From contig NZ_CP012670.1 in NCBI RefSeq assembly GCF_004135735.1, forward strand, positions 7,518,501 through 7,582,500: a stretch of 64,000 nucleotides of DNA, given 5' to 3'. Positions 15,976-26,341 of the stretch are shown piece by piece. The stretch's first letter is position 1. Each line of letters opens with the position of its first letter. The position numbers and the translations under genes were made by a program. Source of the stretch: Sorangium cellulosum. Its GTDB lineage: Bacteria > Myxococcota_A > Polyangia > Polyangiales > Polyangiaceae. The notes below the pieces were generated by a model. The model was not told where the DNA came from and ran no database searches. It saw only the letters and a program-made list of their open reading frames with translations.

Positions 15976-18144
15976 CTATCGATGCGGCTTTGGCAAGGTG
16001 AGCTTGTAGACGTGCTCCACGAACTCGGGGACGAGCTCCATGGCGATGATCCACAACCTCCCCTCCCCCAGATCGTTCACGGCCGCCCGACCCGTGTGGG
16101 TCAGCGGCCCGCGCTCGCCAAAGTAGATGAACGACGTGCGGTGGTGCCGGTGGAACCAGCCGCACGCCGCGTCGAGCAGCGGGCGGAACGCGGCCTCACC
16201 CCCAGGGCGCATCGGCACGAGGCGGACCGAGTCGAGCAGGCGGAACAGGTTGGTGCCGAGCTCGCCGAGCTCGAGCACCGCGGCCGCGATGGGCTCGCCG
16301 CCTCGCCGCGCGACGAGGAGCGCGCGCTCCCGCTCCAGGCCCGCCGCGCGCCAGCGCTCGATGCATGGCCCGAGCGCGAACCGGCCCGGCACGAGGTCGA
16401 GCGCCTCCGTGTACAGCCGCGGCGACGTGACGCGGAGCTGCTCGAGCAGCTCCGCTTGCTCCAGCGCCGTCGCCTCGCCGATCCGAAGCGCCGTCGCCTC
16501 GCCGATCCCGGGGAGCCCCTCCGCCCCGTCGCGCTCCCCGGGCGGCGGGTCCGGCACGTCCACGCCCATCAGCCGGAACGGCAGCGCCGCGGCGAGCCCC
16601 GTCGCCTCGTGCGTGCGCGCGAACTCGAAGAACGACCGCTCGTTCCACGACACGCGCGCCTCGGCATAGACCATCATCCACCGGCACTCCGGGTCGGCCT
16701 GGGCGTGCTCGCAGCAGCGCGTGAAGATGTCGCGGAGCACCTGCCGGGAGCTCAGCGTCGACGCGCTCTTCGGCCGCTTCGCGAGCTGGTGGAACATCCA
16801 CGTGCTGTGGTACGGCTTCATGAGCGAGAAATTGCCCTCGATGCCGTGCTCGGACAGGCAGGCCACGTTGTACAGGAGGTGCGGCACCGCCGCCGCCCTC
16901 TGCGCCATCGTCAGGAAGCTCGGCTTGATGGCCTCGAAGTGCTCCGGCCGCCGGCCGGAGAGGTTGAAATAGCCAGACGACTCGAACAGATCCCAGAGCT
17001 CCGCCTGCCAGGCCGTCCCCCCGTAGGTGGTCGCGTGCAGGATGCGGGACACGAGCCGGAGCCAGCGCCGCTCGTCCTCGCGCCGCGCGGCCGTCACGTG
17101 CACGCTGCAGAGCTGGGTGAGCTCGCCCCCGGCCGCGGACACCGACCGCACCTCGCCCTGCAGGTGCACCACCCCGTCGTCGCCGTCCGGGAGCTCCAGC
17201 CAGAGCTTGAGCCTCGGCTGGAGCGGCGGCTGCCCCTCCCGGAGCGCGAGCCGCAGGCTCGAGAAGGACACGTCGACCACCTCCGCCTCGACCGGCGGGA
17301 GGTGCAGCCAGAGCGGGTGCAGGAAGCGCGCGGTGAGCTCGGCCTCGACGCCGCGCTGGTGCAGGCTCTGGCGGACGCGCTCCACCGTCGCCGGCAGCCC
17401 GGAGACCACCTCGCCCGGGCGCACCTGCTCCGCCCGGATGCTGAACCGAAAGACGGAGTTGTGCCCGGCGATCTCGACCGCGGCCGCCTCGCTCCAGCCC
17501 TCGATGCCGCACCACCGGACCGTCCCGGCCCCCACCTCGCTGAGCAGCACGCAGAGCGGCGGCGCGCTCTCGGCGGCGCGGCGCACGACGCCCTTCTTCC
17601 GCAAGAGGACGCTCAGGATGTTGCGCACCCGCCGCGGGTCGTCGATGATCTCGTGCACCGGCGCGGCCTCTGCGGCAGCCTGCCTGAAGAGGCTCGCCGC
17701 CGCCGCCTTCGCGGCGCCGGCCTCGACGAGGACGCGCAGCACGTCGCGGATCTGCCCGCGCGCGCGGGGGGGCACGTCCTGGAAGGACAGGCCGACGAGC
17801 GGCCCCCGCAGGCCCATCGATTGCAACATCAACAAGGCGGGCAGCGGACCGACCTCGGCGCCGCGCCAGGACAGACGCACCTTGACGACGCTGCCGAAAG
17901 GAAACGACGTCCGGTAATCGGGCTCGATCCAGGCGCCCATCACGCCGAGGAGGGCGATCGGGTAGCTGGACTCGAACCCTTCGATCCGCACCCACGCGGC
18001 GTCTGCCTCGAGCCAGCACGCCTCGGGCGCCTCGGACAGCCGCGGGCGCTCGAGGAGCGTCCGCCCCAGCGCCAGCCCGTCGGCGCCGCCGCGGTACGCC
18101 CAGCTCTCCGCCTCCCCCAATCCCACCTTCGGGACCTCTGTCAC
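15976..18144 (-). CDS. PilZ-like protein with acyltransferase-like C-terminal half
   Basis: 722 residues from GTG 18144, chosen because a GGGGGGAGA ribosome site precedes it; the frame stays open to 18222. The N-terminal half contains one or two PilZ-like barrels (about 30-130, and about 265-360 with VEAEVVDVSFSSLRLAL), but the RxxxR c-di-GMP arginines are not obvious. The C-terminal half (about 370-720) looks like a GNAT/N-acyl amino acid synthase-type fold, with a strand ALLVARRGGEPIAAAVLEL near residue 620. A small in-frame duplication (GIGEATALRIGEATAL) sits in the middle. Function unknown; a c-di-GMP-linked acyltransferase is a hypothesis. Confidence 0.6.
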   Translation of the reverse strand: MTEVPKVGLGEAESWAYRGGADGLALGRTLLERPRLSEAPEACWLEADAAWVRIEGFESSYPIALLGVMGAWIEPDYRTSFPFGSVVKVRLSWRGAEVGPLPALLMLQSMGLRGPLVGLSFQDVPPRARGQIRDVLRVLVEAGAAKAAAASLFRQAAAEAAPVHEIIDDPRRVRNILSVLLRKKGVVRRAAESAPPLCVLLSEVGAGTVRWCGIEGWSEAAAVEIAGHNSVFRFSIRAEQVRPGEVVSGLPATVERVRQSLHQRGVEAELTARFLHPLWLHLPPVEAEVVDVSFSSLRLALREGQPPLQPRLKLWLELPDGDDGVVHLQGEVRSVSAAGGELTQLCSVHVTAARREDERRWLRLVSRILHATTYGGTAWQAELWDLFESSGYFNLSGRRPEHFEAIKPSFLTMAQRAAAVPHLLYNVACLSEHGIEGNFSLMKPYHSTWMFHQLAKRPKSASTLSSRQVLRDIFTRCCEHAQADPECRWMMVYAEARVSWNERSFFEFARTHEATGLAAALPFRLMGVDVPDPPPGERDGAEGLPGIGEATALRIGEATALEQAELLEQLRVTSPRLYTEALDLVPGRFALGPCIERWRAAGLERERALLVARRGGEPIAAAVLELGELGTNLFRLLDSVRLVPMRPGGEAAFRPLLDAACGWFHRHHRTSFIYFGERGPLTHTGRAAVNDLGEGRLWIIAMELVPEFVEHVYKLTLPKPHR

Positions 18145-18520
18145 GTGGCTCTCCCCCCCGGTAGGAGAACACCTGTCCTCGGTGAGGCACAGCCCCCGAC
18201 ACCGCTCTTGCCGTACGGACACGCGCCGGCGAGCTCGCCAACACCCCTCAAGAGCTCACCCGGATGCCAGCACGGAGGCAGATCTATTTGACACTCCTTA
18301 CTTCCCTACCATCTCTACAGGAAACTGACATCCCCGGTCAAGCGCCCGGCATGTCGCGAGGGGCGCGCGCGGGCTCCGCGCCGCTGAACACCGGAGCAAC
18401 GCCCGGGCGCCTGGACGTCGAGCCGCGTCAGCCGCGTCGAGCTCGTCGAGCCGCGCCGAGGCCGCCACCTCGGCGTGCCGGGATCCGGCGCGGGTCGCCA
18501 TGCTACAACGGGCCACCCCG
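18145..18520. other. Divergent intergenic region upstream of terC
   Basis: Contains the likely promoters of both flanking genes. On the plus strand an exact TTGACA lies at 18288-18293, but the hexamer 17 bases on (ATCTCT) is a poor -10 box, so it is a weak candidate. The rest (18320-18500) is GC-rich with no convincing gene. Confidence 0.35.
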
Positions 18521-19315
<795 letters not shown>

Positions 19316-19455
19316 GGCGGGTCGGCGGAGCGCGCTCGGCCGGCCGCGGGGGGGACAGCGCCGCCCGCCGCTGGACCGACCACCGGGAGAGCCTGTAAAC
19401 AATTCGCACAGACGGGACGTCCGAGGGTCGACGGAGGCGGCGGCCGGTCCCAGAA

Positions 19456-19944
19456 GTGACACCGGGGTTCTCCACCGAGGTGAGCGTGAGCGAGGAGCAC
19501 GGGGACGCGGACAAAGGAAGGCGGCGGCGGGTCGTCATCATCGATGACGACGACGCGATCGTCGAGACGCTGGAAGAGGTGCTGGAGGCGGAGGGATACG
19601 ACGTCGAGGGCTACACCGATCCGCTCGAGGCGCTGGAGCAGCTGCGCTCCCAGGCGCCGCCGGACGTCATCGTCCTCGACTGCGTGATGCCGTTCATGGA
19701 CGGGCCGCGCCTCATGGAGACGCTCACGGCGGAGGGCAGCACGGTGCCGGTCGTGCTCGTCACCGCGCTCAGCGATCCCGGCTTCTGCATCGACCCGAAC
19801 CACCCGAGCGCGACGCGGGTCATCAACAAGCCGTTCGACCTGGAGCAGCTCCTCGAGACGCTCGACGACCTCGCCAGCGCGCCGGCGGTGAGCGATCCGG
19901 GCTCGATGCGGCGCGCGCGCGCCGCGTCGACGCAGCAGACCTGA
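19456..19944 (+). CDS. Single-domain response regulator (CheY-like)
   Basis: 162 residues from GTG 19456. In-frame GTG codons at 19480 and 19486 are also possible; the latter has GAGG at good spacing. A receiver domain fills residues 25-145: acidic cluster VVIIDDDDAI, phosphoacceptor Asp in DVIVLDCVMPFMDG, VLVTALSD with the conserved Thr, and INKPF with the Lys. There is no output domain; a basic tail (MRRARAASTQQT) follows. A stand-alone phosphorelay or partner-binding role is expected. No histidine kinase gene is adjacent, so its sensor is an orphan elsewhere. Confidence 0.88.
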   Translation: MTPGFSTEVSVSEEHGDADKGRRRRVVIIDDDDAIVETLEEVLEAEGYDVEGYTDPLEALEQLRSQAPPDVIVLDCVMPFMDGPRLMETLTAEGSTVPVVLVTALSDPGFCIDPNHPSATRVINKPFDLEQLLETLDDLASAPAVSDPGSMRRARAASTQQT

Positions 19945-20023
19945 GGGGCGCCGCGCGCGCCGGCCGCGCGGGGCCCGGGCCCGCCGCGCGGGCGCGCCGG
20001 CGGGGCCGGGGCGAGGCGGCGGC

Positions 20024-22138
20024 TCAGCGCTGGGAGAGCGTCGCGGCGAGCCCGTGGACGGCGTCGGCGCCCGCGGGGACGGTGAGGCTCGACCCCTTGA
20101 CGTCGTCGCCGATCGGCTCGTAGGAGCCGTCGAGGCACTGCGCGAGGAAGATCTCCGCGATCGCGTTGAACGACGTGCGGTTCTCCGGGCGGTTGAAGCC
20201 GTGGCCCTCGTCCGGATAGAGCACGTAGGTGACCGGGATCCCCTTGCTCTGCATCGCCTTGACGATCTGGTCGCTCTCGGCCTGCTTGACGCGCGGATCG
20301 TTGGCGCCCTGGCCGATGAGCAGGGGCCGCTTGATGTGCTCGACGCGGGTGAGCGGCGAGCGGGAGCGCAGGAGCTCCTTGCCGTCCTCGGTGCGAGGGT
20401 CGCCGACCCGCTGGGCGAAGAGCTCGAGCATCGGCGCCCAGTACGGCGGGATCGACTCGAGCAGGGTCACGAGGTTGGACGGGCCGACGATGTCGACGCC
20501 GCAGGCGAAGGCCTCGGGCGTGAAGGTGAGGCCGACGAGCGTCGCGTAGCCGCCGTAGCTGCCGCCCATGATCGCCACGCGGTCCTTGTCGGCGATGCCC
20601 TGCGCCACCGACCAGCCGACCGCGTCGAGCAGGTCGTCGTGCATCTTGCCGGCCCACTCGCGGTCGCCCGCGTTGATGAACCTCTTCCCGAAGCCCGTCG
20701 AGCCCCTGTAGTTGACGCTCAGCACGGCGTAGCCGCGATTCGCGAGCCACTGGTGCATCGGGTTCAGGCCCCAGGTGTCACGCGCCCACGGGCCGCCGTG
20801 CACGAAGAGCACCATCGAGAGCGGCCGCTCCGGCTTGCCGTCCCCGTCGGGGTCGGCGGCGCGCGGCAGCGACAGGTAGCTCACGAGCTCGAGGCCGTCG
20901 CGCGCCTTGATGACCACGGGGTGCATCTTCACGAGCGGCAGCGACTCGAGCGCCTTCTGGTTCGTGAAGAGGAACTTCGCCTGCTTCTTGTCCCGATCGT
21001 AGAGGTAGTACCGGACGGGGCCGTCGGAGACGACGTAGGCGACCGTCCAGCGCCGGTCGTCGAGCGAGCGGCTCAGGATCTCGAGATCGCCCTCGGCGAC
21101 CGCGCGGAGGGCGTCGAGGTCCGGCTGCAGGCCCTTGTCGAGCACCTGCCAGCGCTGGCGCTCGTACGCGGAGGTGATCGCCTGGACCTTGCCCGTCCTC
21201 GGGTGGGTGATCGCGTCATCGACGTCGGCCTTCGGGTCCTCGGCGAGCAGCGACGGCTTCGCGGTCCGCGGGTCGAGGGCGACGAGCGCGGAGGTGTCGC
21301 GGCCGCGGCTGTCCTGGAAGTAGAGGGTCGTGCCGGCCGTGTCGAAGCCGATCGCCCCGCTCGTGGCGCTGTCCTCCGGCCCGAACGCGACGAACGGCCT
21401 CGGCGCCTTGCCCGTGATGTCGAGGTACTCCTGCCCGCCGTCCGGCGTCATGCGCATCGCGAGCCGCGCCTTGAAGTCGTCGTCGGCGACGAACCCCGCG
21501 AACCCGTCGTTCTGCCGCACGAGCTTGCGCTCGCCGGTGCGGACGTTGACGCGGTAGAGGTCGTGGTACCGCTTGTCCCGATCGTTGATGCCGATCAGGA
21601 TCTCGTTCGGGATCTTCGGGCTCACCCCCACGACATTCGCGGCGATGCCGTCGTACGGCGTGAGATCCTTGATGTCGCCGGTCTTGAGGTCGACGGCGTA
21701 GAGGTGCCAGTTCTCGTCGCCGCCCTTGTCCTGGCGATAGAGGACGTGCTCGTTCGTGTAGGGGAACAGGAAGAAGCGCACGCCGCGGCTCTTCTCCTGG
21801 GTGACCGGTTTGGCCGACGCCGGGTCGTCGACCGGGCCGACCCACACGTTGAGCACGCCCCCGGAGGGGGCGAGGAACCCGAGCCGCTTGCCGTCGGGGC
21901 TGACCCGTGGGCTCGCGCGATCGGGGTTGCCGAACAGCACGCTGCGCGGCGCGAGCGTCGCGTCGGCCCGCGGCGCGGGCTTCGCCGGCGCGGCGGGCGC
22001 GGCCGCTGCGGGCGCGGAGGCCGGCGGCGGCGCTGCGGAGGGCGGCGGCGCCGGGGCCTGCGCCGGGGCGCCGCCGCACGCGACCGGCACGAGCAGCGGC
22101 AGCAGGAACAGCGATCGGATCTTCTGGGGGAGGTTCAT
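20024..22138 (-). CDS. S9-family serine peptidase (prolyl oligopeptidase-like), lipoprotein
   Basis: 704 residues from ATG 22138. A lipoprotein signal (LFLLPLLVPVAC, Cys21) is followed by a Pro/Ala linker to about residue 70, a beta-propeller region (about 80-440) and an alpha/beta-hydrolase domain. The catalytic triad is visible: Ser in IMGGSYGGYATL, Asp in GQGANDPRVKQ and His in PDEGHGFNRPEN. This fits acylaminoacyl/dipeptidyl-type S9 peptidases, probably exported and membrane-anchored, cleaving short peptides. The frame extends 14 codons upstream, but only the 22138 start gives a clean signal peptide. Monocistronic between convergent and divergent neighbours. Confidence 0.92.
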   Translation of the reverse strand: MNLPQKIRSLFLLPLLVPVACGGAPAQAPAPPPSAAPPPASAPAAAAPAAPAKPAPRADATLAPRSVLFGNPDRASPRVSPDGKRLGFLAPSGGVLNVWVGPVDDPASAKPVTQEKSRGVRFFLFPYTNEHVLYRQDKGGDENWHLYAVDLKTGDIKDLTPYDGIAANVVGVSPKIPNEILIGINDRDKRYHDLYRVNVRTGERKLVRQNDGFAGFVADDDFKARLAMRMTPDGGQEYLDITGKAPRPFVAFGPEDSATSGAIGFDTAGTTLYFQDSRGRDTSALVALDPRTAKPSLLAEDPKADVDDAITHPRTGKVQAITSAYERQRWQVLDKGLQPDLDALRAVAEGDLEILSRSLDDRRWTVAYVVSDGPVRYYLYDRDKKQAKFLFTNQKALESLPLVKMHPVVIKARDGLELVSYLSLPRAADPDGDGKPERPLSMVLFVHGGPWARDTWGLNPMHQWLANRGYAVLSVNYRGSTGFGKRFINAGDREWAGKMHDDLLDAVGWSVAQGIADKDRVAIMGGSYGGYATLVGLTFTPEAFACGVDIVGPSNLVTLLESIPPYWAPMLELFAQRVGDPRTEDGKELLRSRSPLTRVEHIKRPLLIGQGANDPRVKQAESDQIVKAMQSKGIPVTYVLYPDEGHGFNRPENRTSFNAIAEIFLAQCLDGSYEPIGDDVKGSSLTVPAGADAVHGLAATLSQR

Positions 22139-22389
22139 GGATTCACCCGAAAAGCGGAGTCGCCGGCGGGGAACCCGCACGCGGCCCTCTCCGCGCGTCC
22201 CGCGTCATACCCAGATCGCGCGGGCCGGTCCATGCCGGGCGCGAGGGCCGCGCGCGCCGGGGGCAGGCTTCGATGCACGCCCGCCGGCCTCCCCCCGGTG
22301 CGCGAGGGCCGCGCGCGCGCCGGGGGGCGGGCTCTCCCGCCCGGCGAGGGCGTGCGCCGTCGCCGGGCGGGATGTGGGGACCGATCGCG

Positions 22390-23145
22390 TCAGGCGGCCC
22401 GCTGCGGCGTCGTGGAGGGCTGACCGCGCGCGTCCAGCGCGAGCTTGCTCGACAGCCACTTGCGGACGAGCGCGAGGTGGATCATCTCGTGCTGCTCGGC
22501 GATGCGGAACTCGGCCGCCATCTCGTCCTGGCCGTAGGCGACGGCCAGGTCGATCAGCATCCGCCAGCTGTCGTTGTCCGCGAGCTCGGCGACGAGCAAG
22601 GACTCCAGGCTCTGCCCGAGGTTGATCCTGGGCTCGGCGGCCACCGACAGGAGGCCGCTCGACGCCAGGCCGATCACGTCGGCGCCGGGCGTCTGCGCGG
22701 TCGGATCGGCGCCGAGCCGCTCCATCGCGCGGCACACCATGGCGAAGTGCCGGATCTCGTCGTCGCGGATCGCCTCGAGCTCCGCGCGGGTCGGGCCGCC
22801 CTCGAAGCCGCCCTCGGCGTCGAATTTGGCGAGGATCGCCTCGTAGAGGCGCGTGCCCGACCGCTCGAACGCGAGGCGCTCGCCGAGCTTGTCGACGAGG
22901 AGCGCGGGCCGCTTGCCCTGGATGAGCTCGCCGGCGGCCTTGGCCATCCCCTTGAGGCTCGCCGGCGGCGGCACGCTGCCGATCGTGCCCGACCCCCGCG
23001 CGTACTCGATCCTGACGGCGGCGGCGTCGGCCTCGCTCCCGGGGGAGCTCGGCGGGACCGCCTGCGCGAACTCGACGAGCTTCTTGCTGTCGAGGGGGGA
23101 GGTCGCGATGCCCGTCGTGTTGGTTCCCATCGTGATCTGCTTCAT
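22390..23145 (-). CDS. Ferritin-like domain protein (second gene of pair)
   Basis: 251 residues. The segment from about 95 to 240 is helical with ferritin-like iron-ligand spacing: ERSGTRLYEAILAKF, IRDDEIRHFAMVCRAMERLG and AEFRIAEQHEMIHLALVRKW. The N-terminal 80 residues are Ser/Pro/Gly-rich. It starts within the stop of the upstream gene (4-base ATGA overlap), so the two ferritin-like proteins are translationally coupled and may form one complex. The family is not one of the named ferritins, bacterioferritins or rubrerythrins; di-iron oxidase, iron handling or structural roles are all open. Confidence 0.7.
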   Translation of the reverse strand: MKQITMGTNTTGIATSPLDSKKLVEFAQAVPPSSPGSEADAAAVRIEYARGSGTIGSVPPPASLKGMAKAAGELIQGKRPALLVDKLGERLAFERSGTRLYEAILAKFDAEGGFEGGPTRAELEAIRDDEIRHFAMVCRAMERLGADPTAQTPGADVIGLASSGLLSVAAEPRINLGQSLESLLVAELADNDSWRMLIDLAVAYGQDEMAAEFRIAEQHEMIHLALVRKWLSSKLALDARGQPSTTPQRAA

Positions 23146-24341
23146 GGCGTCGCCTCCTTCTGTCCGACGATCTGCGCGGCGCGCCGCGAGAGCTCGGTCC
23201 CCGGCGTGTACGTGTAGCCCGCGGCGACCAGCTCGGAGGGAGAGCCCGCCGAGTTCAACCGCTTCCGGTACTCGAGGGTCGCGGCGGACTCCGGGACGAC
23301 GCTCGGATCCACGATCTGCTCGCCGACCGCGCGGAGGTGCACCTCCCTGGAGAGCACATCACGGACGAACTGGCGATGACTCGTGTGAGAGACCGGATCC
23401 GGGAGCGAGGCCGGCAGGATCTCGGCCGCGTCCCGCCTCTCGATCCGGTTGAAATGCTCGATCGCCACGTGGAGCTGCCCGAGCTCGTAATCGAGGAACC
23501 GCTCCCAGAGCTGCTTGACGCGAGGGTTCTGCTCCTGCTGGAGGCAGCTCCAGTAATTGTAGACCTCGTTGGCCTCGTGCAGCACCCACTTCTCCAGCCA
23601 GGTCTCCTCGGGGTCGATCAGCGCCTCGTACTGGGTGACGTGCTGCTCCTCGATCGAGTCGATCTCGGCGTAGAGCAGCCGCGCCACCGGATCGGCGAAG
23701 AACGGCCCCACGTTGGCGTAGTAGTTGTGCGTCTGCTGCTCGGCCGACATGATCGTGAGCGCGTTGAGCTTCGTGATCACGCTCGCCTTGCGGCGATCGT
23801 ACGGCGCGCGCACGTCGTCCACGGGGGCGCGGTGCTCGACGAGGGTGGGCCGCCCCGGCGTGACATCGGTGTACGATTGGAGGATGTTGTTGGCGTCCTT
23901 GCCCTCCAGGCGGTCCAGGAGCGCCGAGTAGCGATAGAGGTGGTCGTAGTCCTCGAGCATGCCGAAGCGATAGACCTGCGCGAGGTACGGGTCCGGCTCG
24001 GACAGCGCCGCGTGCGCGGTGATCTCGATCGCGACCTGCTCGTAGCCGATGGTGGTCTCGAGCGGCGACTGGTCCGGCGGGTTGAGCCAGTTCACCGCCG
24101 TGATCTGGTGGTGATCGACGCGGCGCACCTCGGCGAGCACGCGCCGCAGATCCCGGTTCATCCGCGCGAAGCTGTGCAGGAAACGCACGCTCTCCATCTC
24201 GATCCCGTTCATCAGGATGACGCGCACGCGGGTGAACGCGTCATCATCGAGCTTGCTGAACGGGACGTCGACGAGCTCACGCCAGTTGAACGACTGGCGT
24301 TCGAGCGGTATCCCCCGCTCTTTCAGGATATCAAGAGCCAT
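23142..24341 (-). CDS. Ferritin-like protein (first gene of pair)
   Basis: 399 residues from ATG 24341, preceded by the strong ribosome site GAGGAGGGGG; the frame remains open upstream to 24551 without one. Helical throughout. Likely metal ligands lie in EIDSIEEQHVTQYEALI, HEANEVYNYWSC and DYELGQLHVAIEHFNRIE, and an earlier repeat of the pattern is in MLEDYDHLYRYSALLDRL, so two four-helix bundles in tandem are possible. No signal peptide. It overlaps the downstream ferritin-like gene by 4 bases. No exact family is recognised; the call rests on the Glu/His spacing. Confidence 0.65.
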   Translation of the reverse strand: MALDILKERGIPLERQSFNWRELVDVPFSKLDDDAFTRVRVILMNGIEMESVRFLHSFARMNRDLRRVLAEVRRVDHHQITAVNWLNPPDQSPLETTIGYEQVAIEITAHAALSEPDPYLAQVYRFGMLEDYDHLYRYSALLDRLEGKDANNILQSYTDVTPGRPTLVEHRAPVDDVRAPYDRRKASVITKLNALTIMSAEQQTHNYYANVGPFFADPVARLLYAEIDSIEEQHVTQYEALIDPEETWLEKWVLHEANEVYNYWSCLQQEQNPRVKQLWERFLDYELGQLHVAIEHFNRIERRDAAEILPASLPDPVSHTSHRQFVRDVLSREVHLRAVGEQIVDPSVVPESAATLEYRKRLNSAGSPSELVAAGYTYTPGTELSRRAAQIVGQKEATP

Positions 24342-24718
24342 GTTTCCCCCTCCTCGCGCGTCGTGCGTCGTGCGTTCGAAGACGACCGCTGTGCACCGTA
24401 CCTGAGGCCGCCCCGACGGCAGCGCAAGCGCGACGGCCCGCGGCGCGCGCCTTGACGCAGGCCGACGCAGCGCGCCCCGCGCGGCGCCCGCCCATCTCCA
24501 GCGTCGTCGCCGGTGCGGCCCGGGGCCTGCCACGCTCTCGGCGCTTTCCACCCATGGCGGCGGCGCGAGGGGCGCCCGGGCGTCCAGCCTGCCCGGGCGC
24601 CCTCCGCTGGCCCGGCCGTCGGCGCCGGCCGGCGGCGCCCGTCCCGGTGAGCCGCGCCGCGCTGCCGGCGGCCCGGGCCGAAGCCGGGGCGCACGCCGGG
24701 TTCGACGCGGCCGCCGGG

Positions 24719-25414
24719 GTGAGCTATCGAGCGGGCGTGGAACTCCTCCGTGAATTCTTCAGCAGGCTGCGGGAGCTCGAGTCGCTCCTCCAGTGGGGCG
24801 GCTACCCCGTCCTGATGACCATCATCTTCGCCGAGACGGGGCTGCTCGTCGGGTTCTTCCTGCCGGGGGACTCGCTGCTCGTCACCGCCGGCGTGCTCGT
24901 GAACGCAGGGCTCATCAACCCGCTTGGAATCTCGAACTTCCAGAACCTGCTCGTGATGAACGTCACGCTGATGGCGATGGCGATCATCGGCGACGCGGTG
25001 GGCTTCTCGATCGGGCGGCGCGCCGGGCCGAAGATCTTCACGCGCGAGCAGTCGCTCCTGTTCCGCAAAGACCACCTGATCGCGACGCAGAAGTTCTACG
25101 AGAAGCACGGCGGCAAGACGATCATCCTCGCTCGCTTCATGCCGTTCGCCCGGACGTTCGCGCCGGTCGTGGCCGGCGTGGGGCAGATGCAATACCGGCG
25201 CTTCGCGATGTTCAACGTGGTGGGCGCCGTGCTCTGGATCTTCTCGATGACCTTCCTCGGGTACTTCCTGGGCAAGGTCTTCGACGCGAAGCAGATCGAG
25301 CGGGTCGTCTACCTGATCATCTTCATCTCGGTGGCGCCGGTCTTCGTCGGGGCCATCAAGCACAAGCTCCAGCAGAGGAAGAACGCCGCGCGGCTCGAGA
25401 CGGAGCAGCCGTAG
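24719..25414 (+). CDS. DedA-family membrane protein
   Basis: 231 residues from GTG 24719; GTG 24737 is an equal alternative, and an upstream extension to 24452 is Ala/Arg-rich and unlikely to be translated. DedA/SNARE-associated fold: FAETGLLVGFFLPGDSLL, then ILARFMPFARTFAPVVAGVG with the conserved Arg residues, and a C-terminal hydrophobic hairpin. DedA proteins are inner-membrane transporters or flippases linked to undecaprenyl-phosphate recycling and proton-motive-force homeostasis; which applies here cannot be told. It is divergent from the ferritin-like pair. Confidence 0.9.
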   Translation: MSYRAGVELLREFFSRLRELESLLQWGGYPVLMTIIFAETGLLVGFFLPGDSLLVTAGVLVNAGLINPLGISNFQNLLVMNVTLMAMAIIGDAVGFSIGRRAGPKIFTREQSLLFRKDHLIATQKFYEKHGGKTIILARFMPFARTFAPVVAGVGQMQYRRFAMFNVVGAVLWIFSMTFLGYFLGKVFDAKQIERVVYLIIFISVAPVFVGAIKHKLQQRKNAARLETEQP

Positions 25415-25468
25415 ACGACGCCCACGAGGCCTCTCCGCGGCGCGCGCGGCCGGGGTGAGCCGGCCGCG

Positions 25469-26275
25469 TCACCCTCGCCCTACCACGTCCGCGAACGCCT
25501 CCCCGCTGGCCGCCGTCGCCGCCGCGGCCAGCCACCGCTCCAGCACCGCCGGCGCCTCGCACGCGAGCACCCGCGCCTCCACCGCCCCCGGCACGGCGAG
25601 CCCCCGCGCCGCGAGCACCGCGAGGATCGCGCGGGCCTGGGTGCGCGCCGCGACCCACTCGTCGGTGAACCGCGACGCGTCGCGCTCCTCGAACAGCGCC
25701 GCGACCGGCACCGCGCCGAGGCCGTGCTTGCCCAGCGCCGGCAGGAGCGGCACCTCCGCGCCGGGACGGTAGGTGATCGACGCCGAGCCCGGCCGCACCA
25801 CCTCGAGCTCTCGCCGCTCCGCGTGCGCGATCCACACCCAGGGCCAGTCGTGCTCGAGGTAAAGCTTCACCTTCTCCTCGAGGTAGCGCTTCGACTGCGT
25901 GCCCCGGATCTCCACGGCCAGCACCGGCGTGCCGCGGTAGGCGTCGTTCCGCGGCGCCGCGAGATCGCCCACGACCACCACGTCCGGCGCCCGCAGCGAC
26001 GGGCCCGCCTGGTCGCTGAGATCGCAGTACACATCGGTCATCACCGTGAGCCCCTCGCGCGCGTGCGTGCGGAACAGCGCTGCGACGAGGGCCATCACGA
26101 TGCCGTGGATGTCCTTGCTCCCCATCTGCTCGACCAGCTCCCCGCGGTGCAGCTCCCAGGGGCTGCCGTCGTAGCAATCGGCGGCCGTGCCCAACCGGCG
26201 GCCGGTCGGGCCGAAGTCCCGCAGCTCGATCGGCCCCGTGTTCCGGGGCGGACGGGTCGTCGGCAACGCGCTCAT
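25469..26275 (-). CDS. Uma2-family (DUF820) putative restriction endonuclease-like protein
   Basis: 268 residues from ATG 26275 (four codons below an alternative at 26287). The PD-(D/E)xK-type core of Uma2 proteins is visible: LRAPDVVVVGDL, then VLAVEIRGTQSKRYLEEK with the catalytic-type Glu-x-x-x-x-x-Lys spacing, and YLEHDWPWVWIAH. Such proteins are common in multiple copies in cyanobacteria and myxobacteria and their role is unknown; nuclease activity is only predicted. The last third is an Ala-rich helical tail. It is followed by a strong GC hairpin shared with the next gene's border. Confidence 0.85.
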   Translation of the reverse strand: MSALPTTRPPRNTGPIELRDFGPTGRRLGTAADCYDGSPWELHRGELVEQMGSKDIHGIVMALVAALFRTHAREGLTVMTDVYCDLSDQAGPSLRAPDVVVVGDLAAPRNDAYRGTPVLAVEIRGTQSKRYLEEKVKLYLEHDWPWVWIAHAERRELEVVRPGSASITYRPGAEVPLLPALGKHGLGAVPVAALFEERDASRFTDEWVAARTQARAILAVLAARGLAVPGAVEARVLACEAPAVLERWLAAAATAASGEAFADVVGRG

Positions 26276-26300
26276 GGGTGAGAGCATAGCACACGGCGCC

Positions 26301-26340
26301 GCGCGCCCGGGGGGTGGCGAGGCACCCCGGGGGGGCGCGC
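26301..26340. terminator. GC-rich composite hairpin downstream of the aminotransferase gene
   Basis: Outer arms GCGCGCCC (26301-26308) and GGGCGCGC (26333-26340) plus inner arms GGGGTG and CACCCC fold into one long hairpin. It begins directly after the aminotransferase stop codon (minus strand). There is no clear U-tract; a transcription-end or mRNA-protecting role is likely. Confidence 0.5.
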
Positions 26341-26341
26341 T

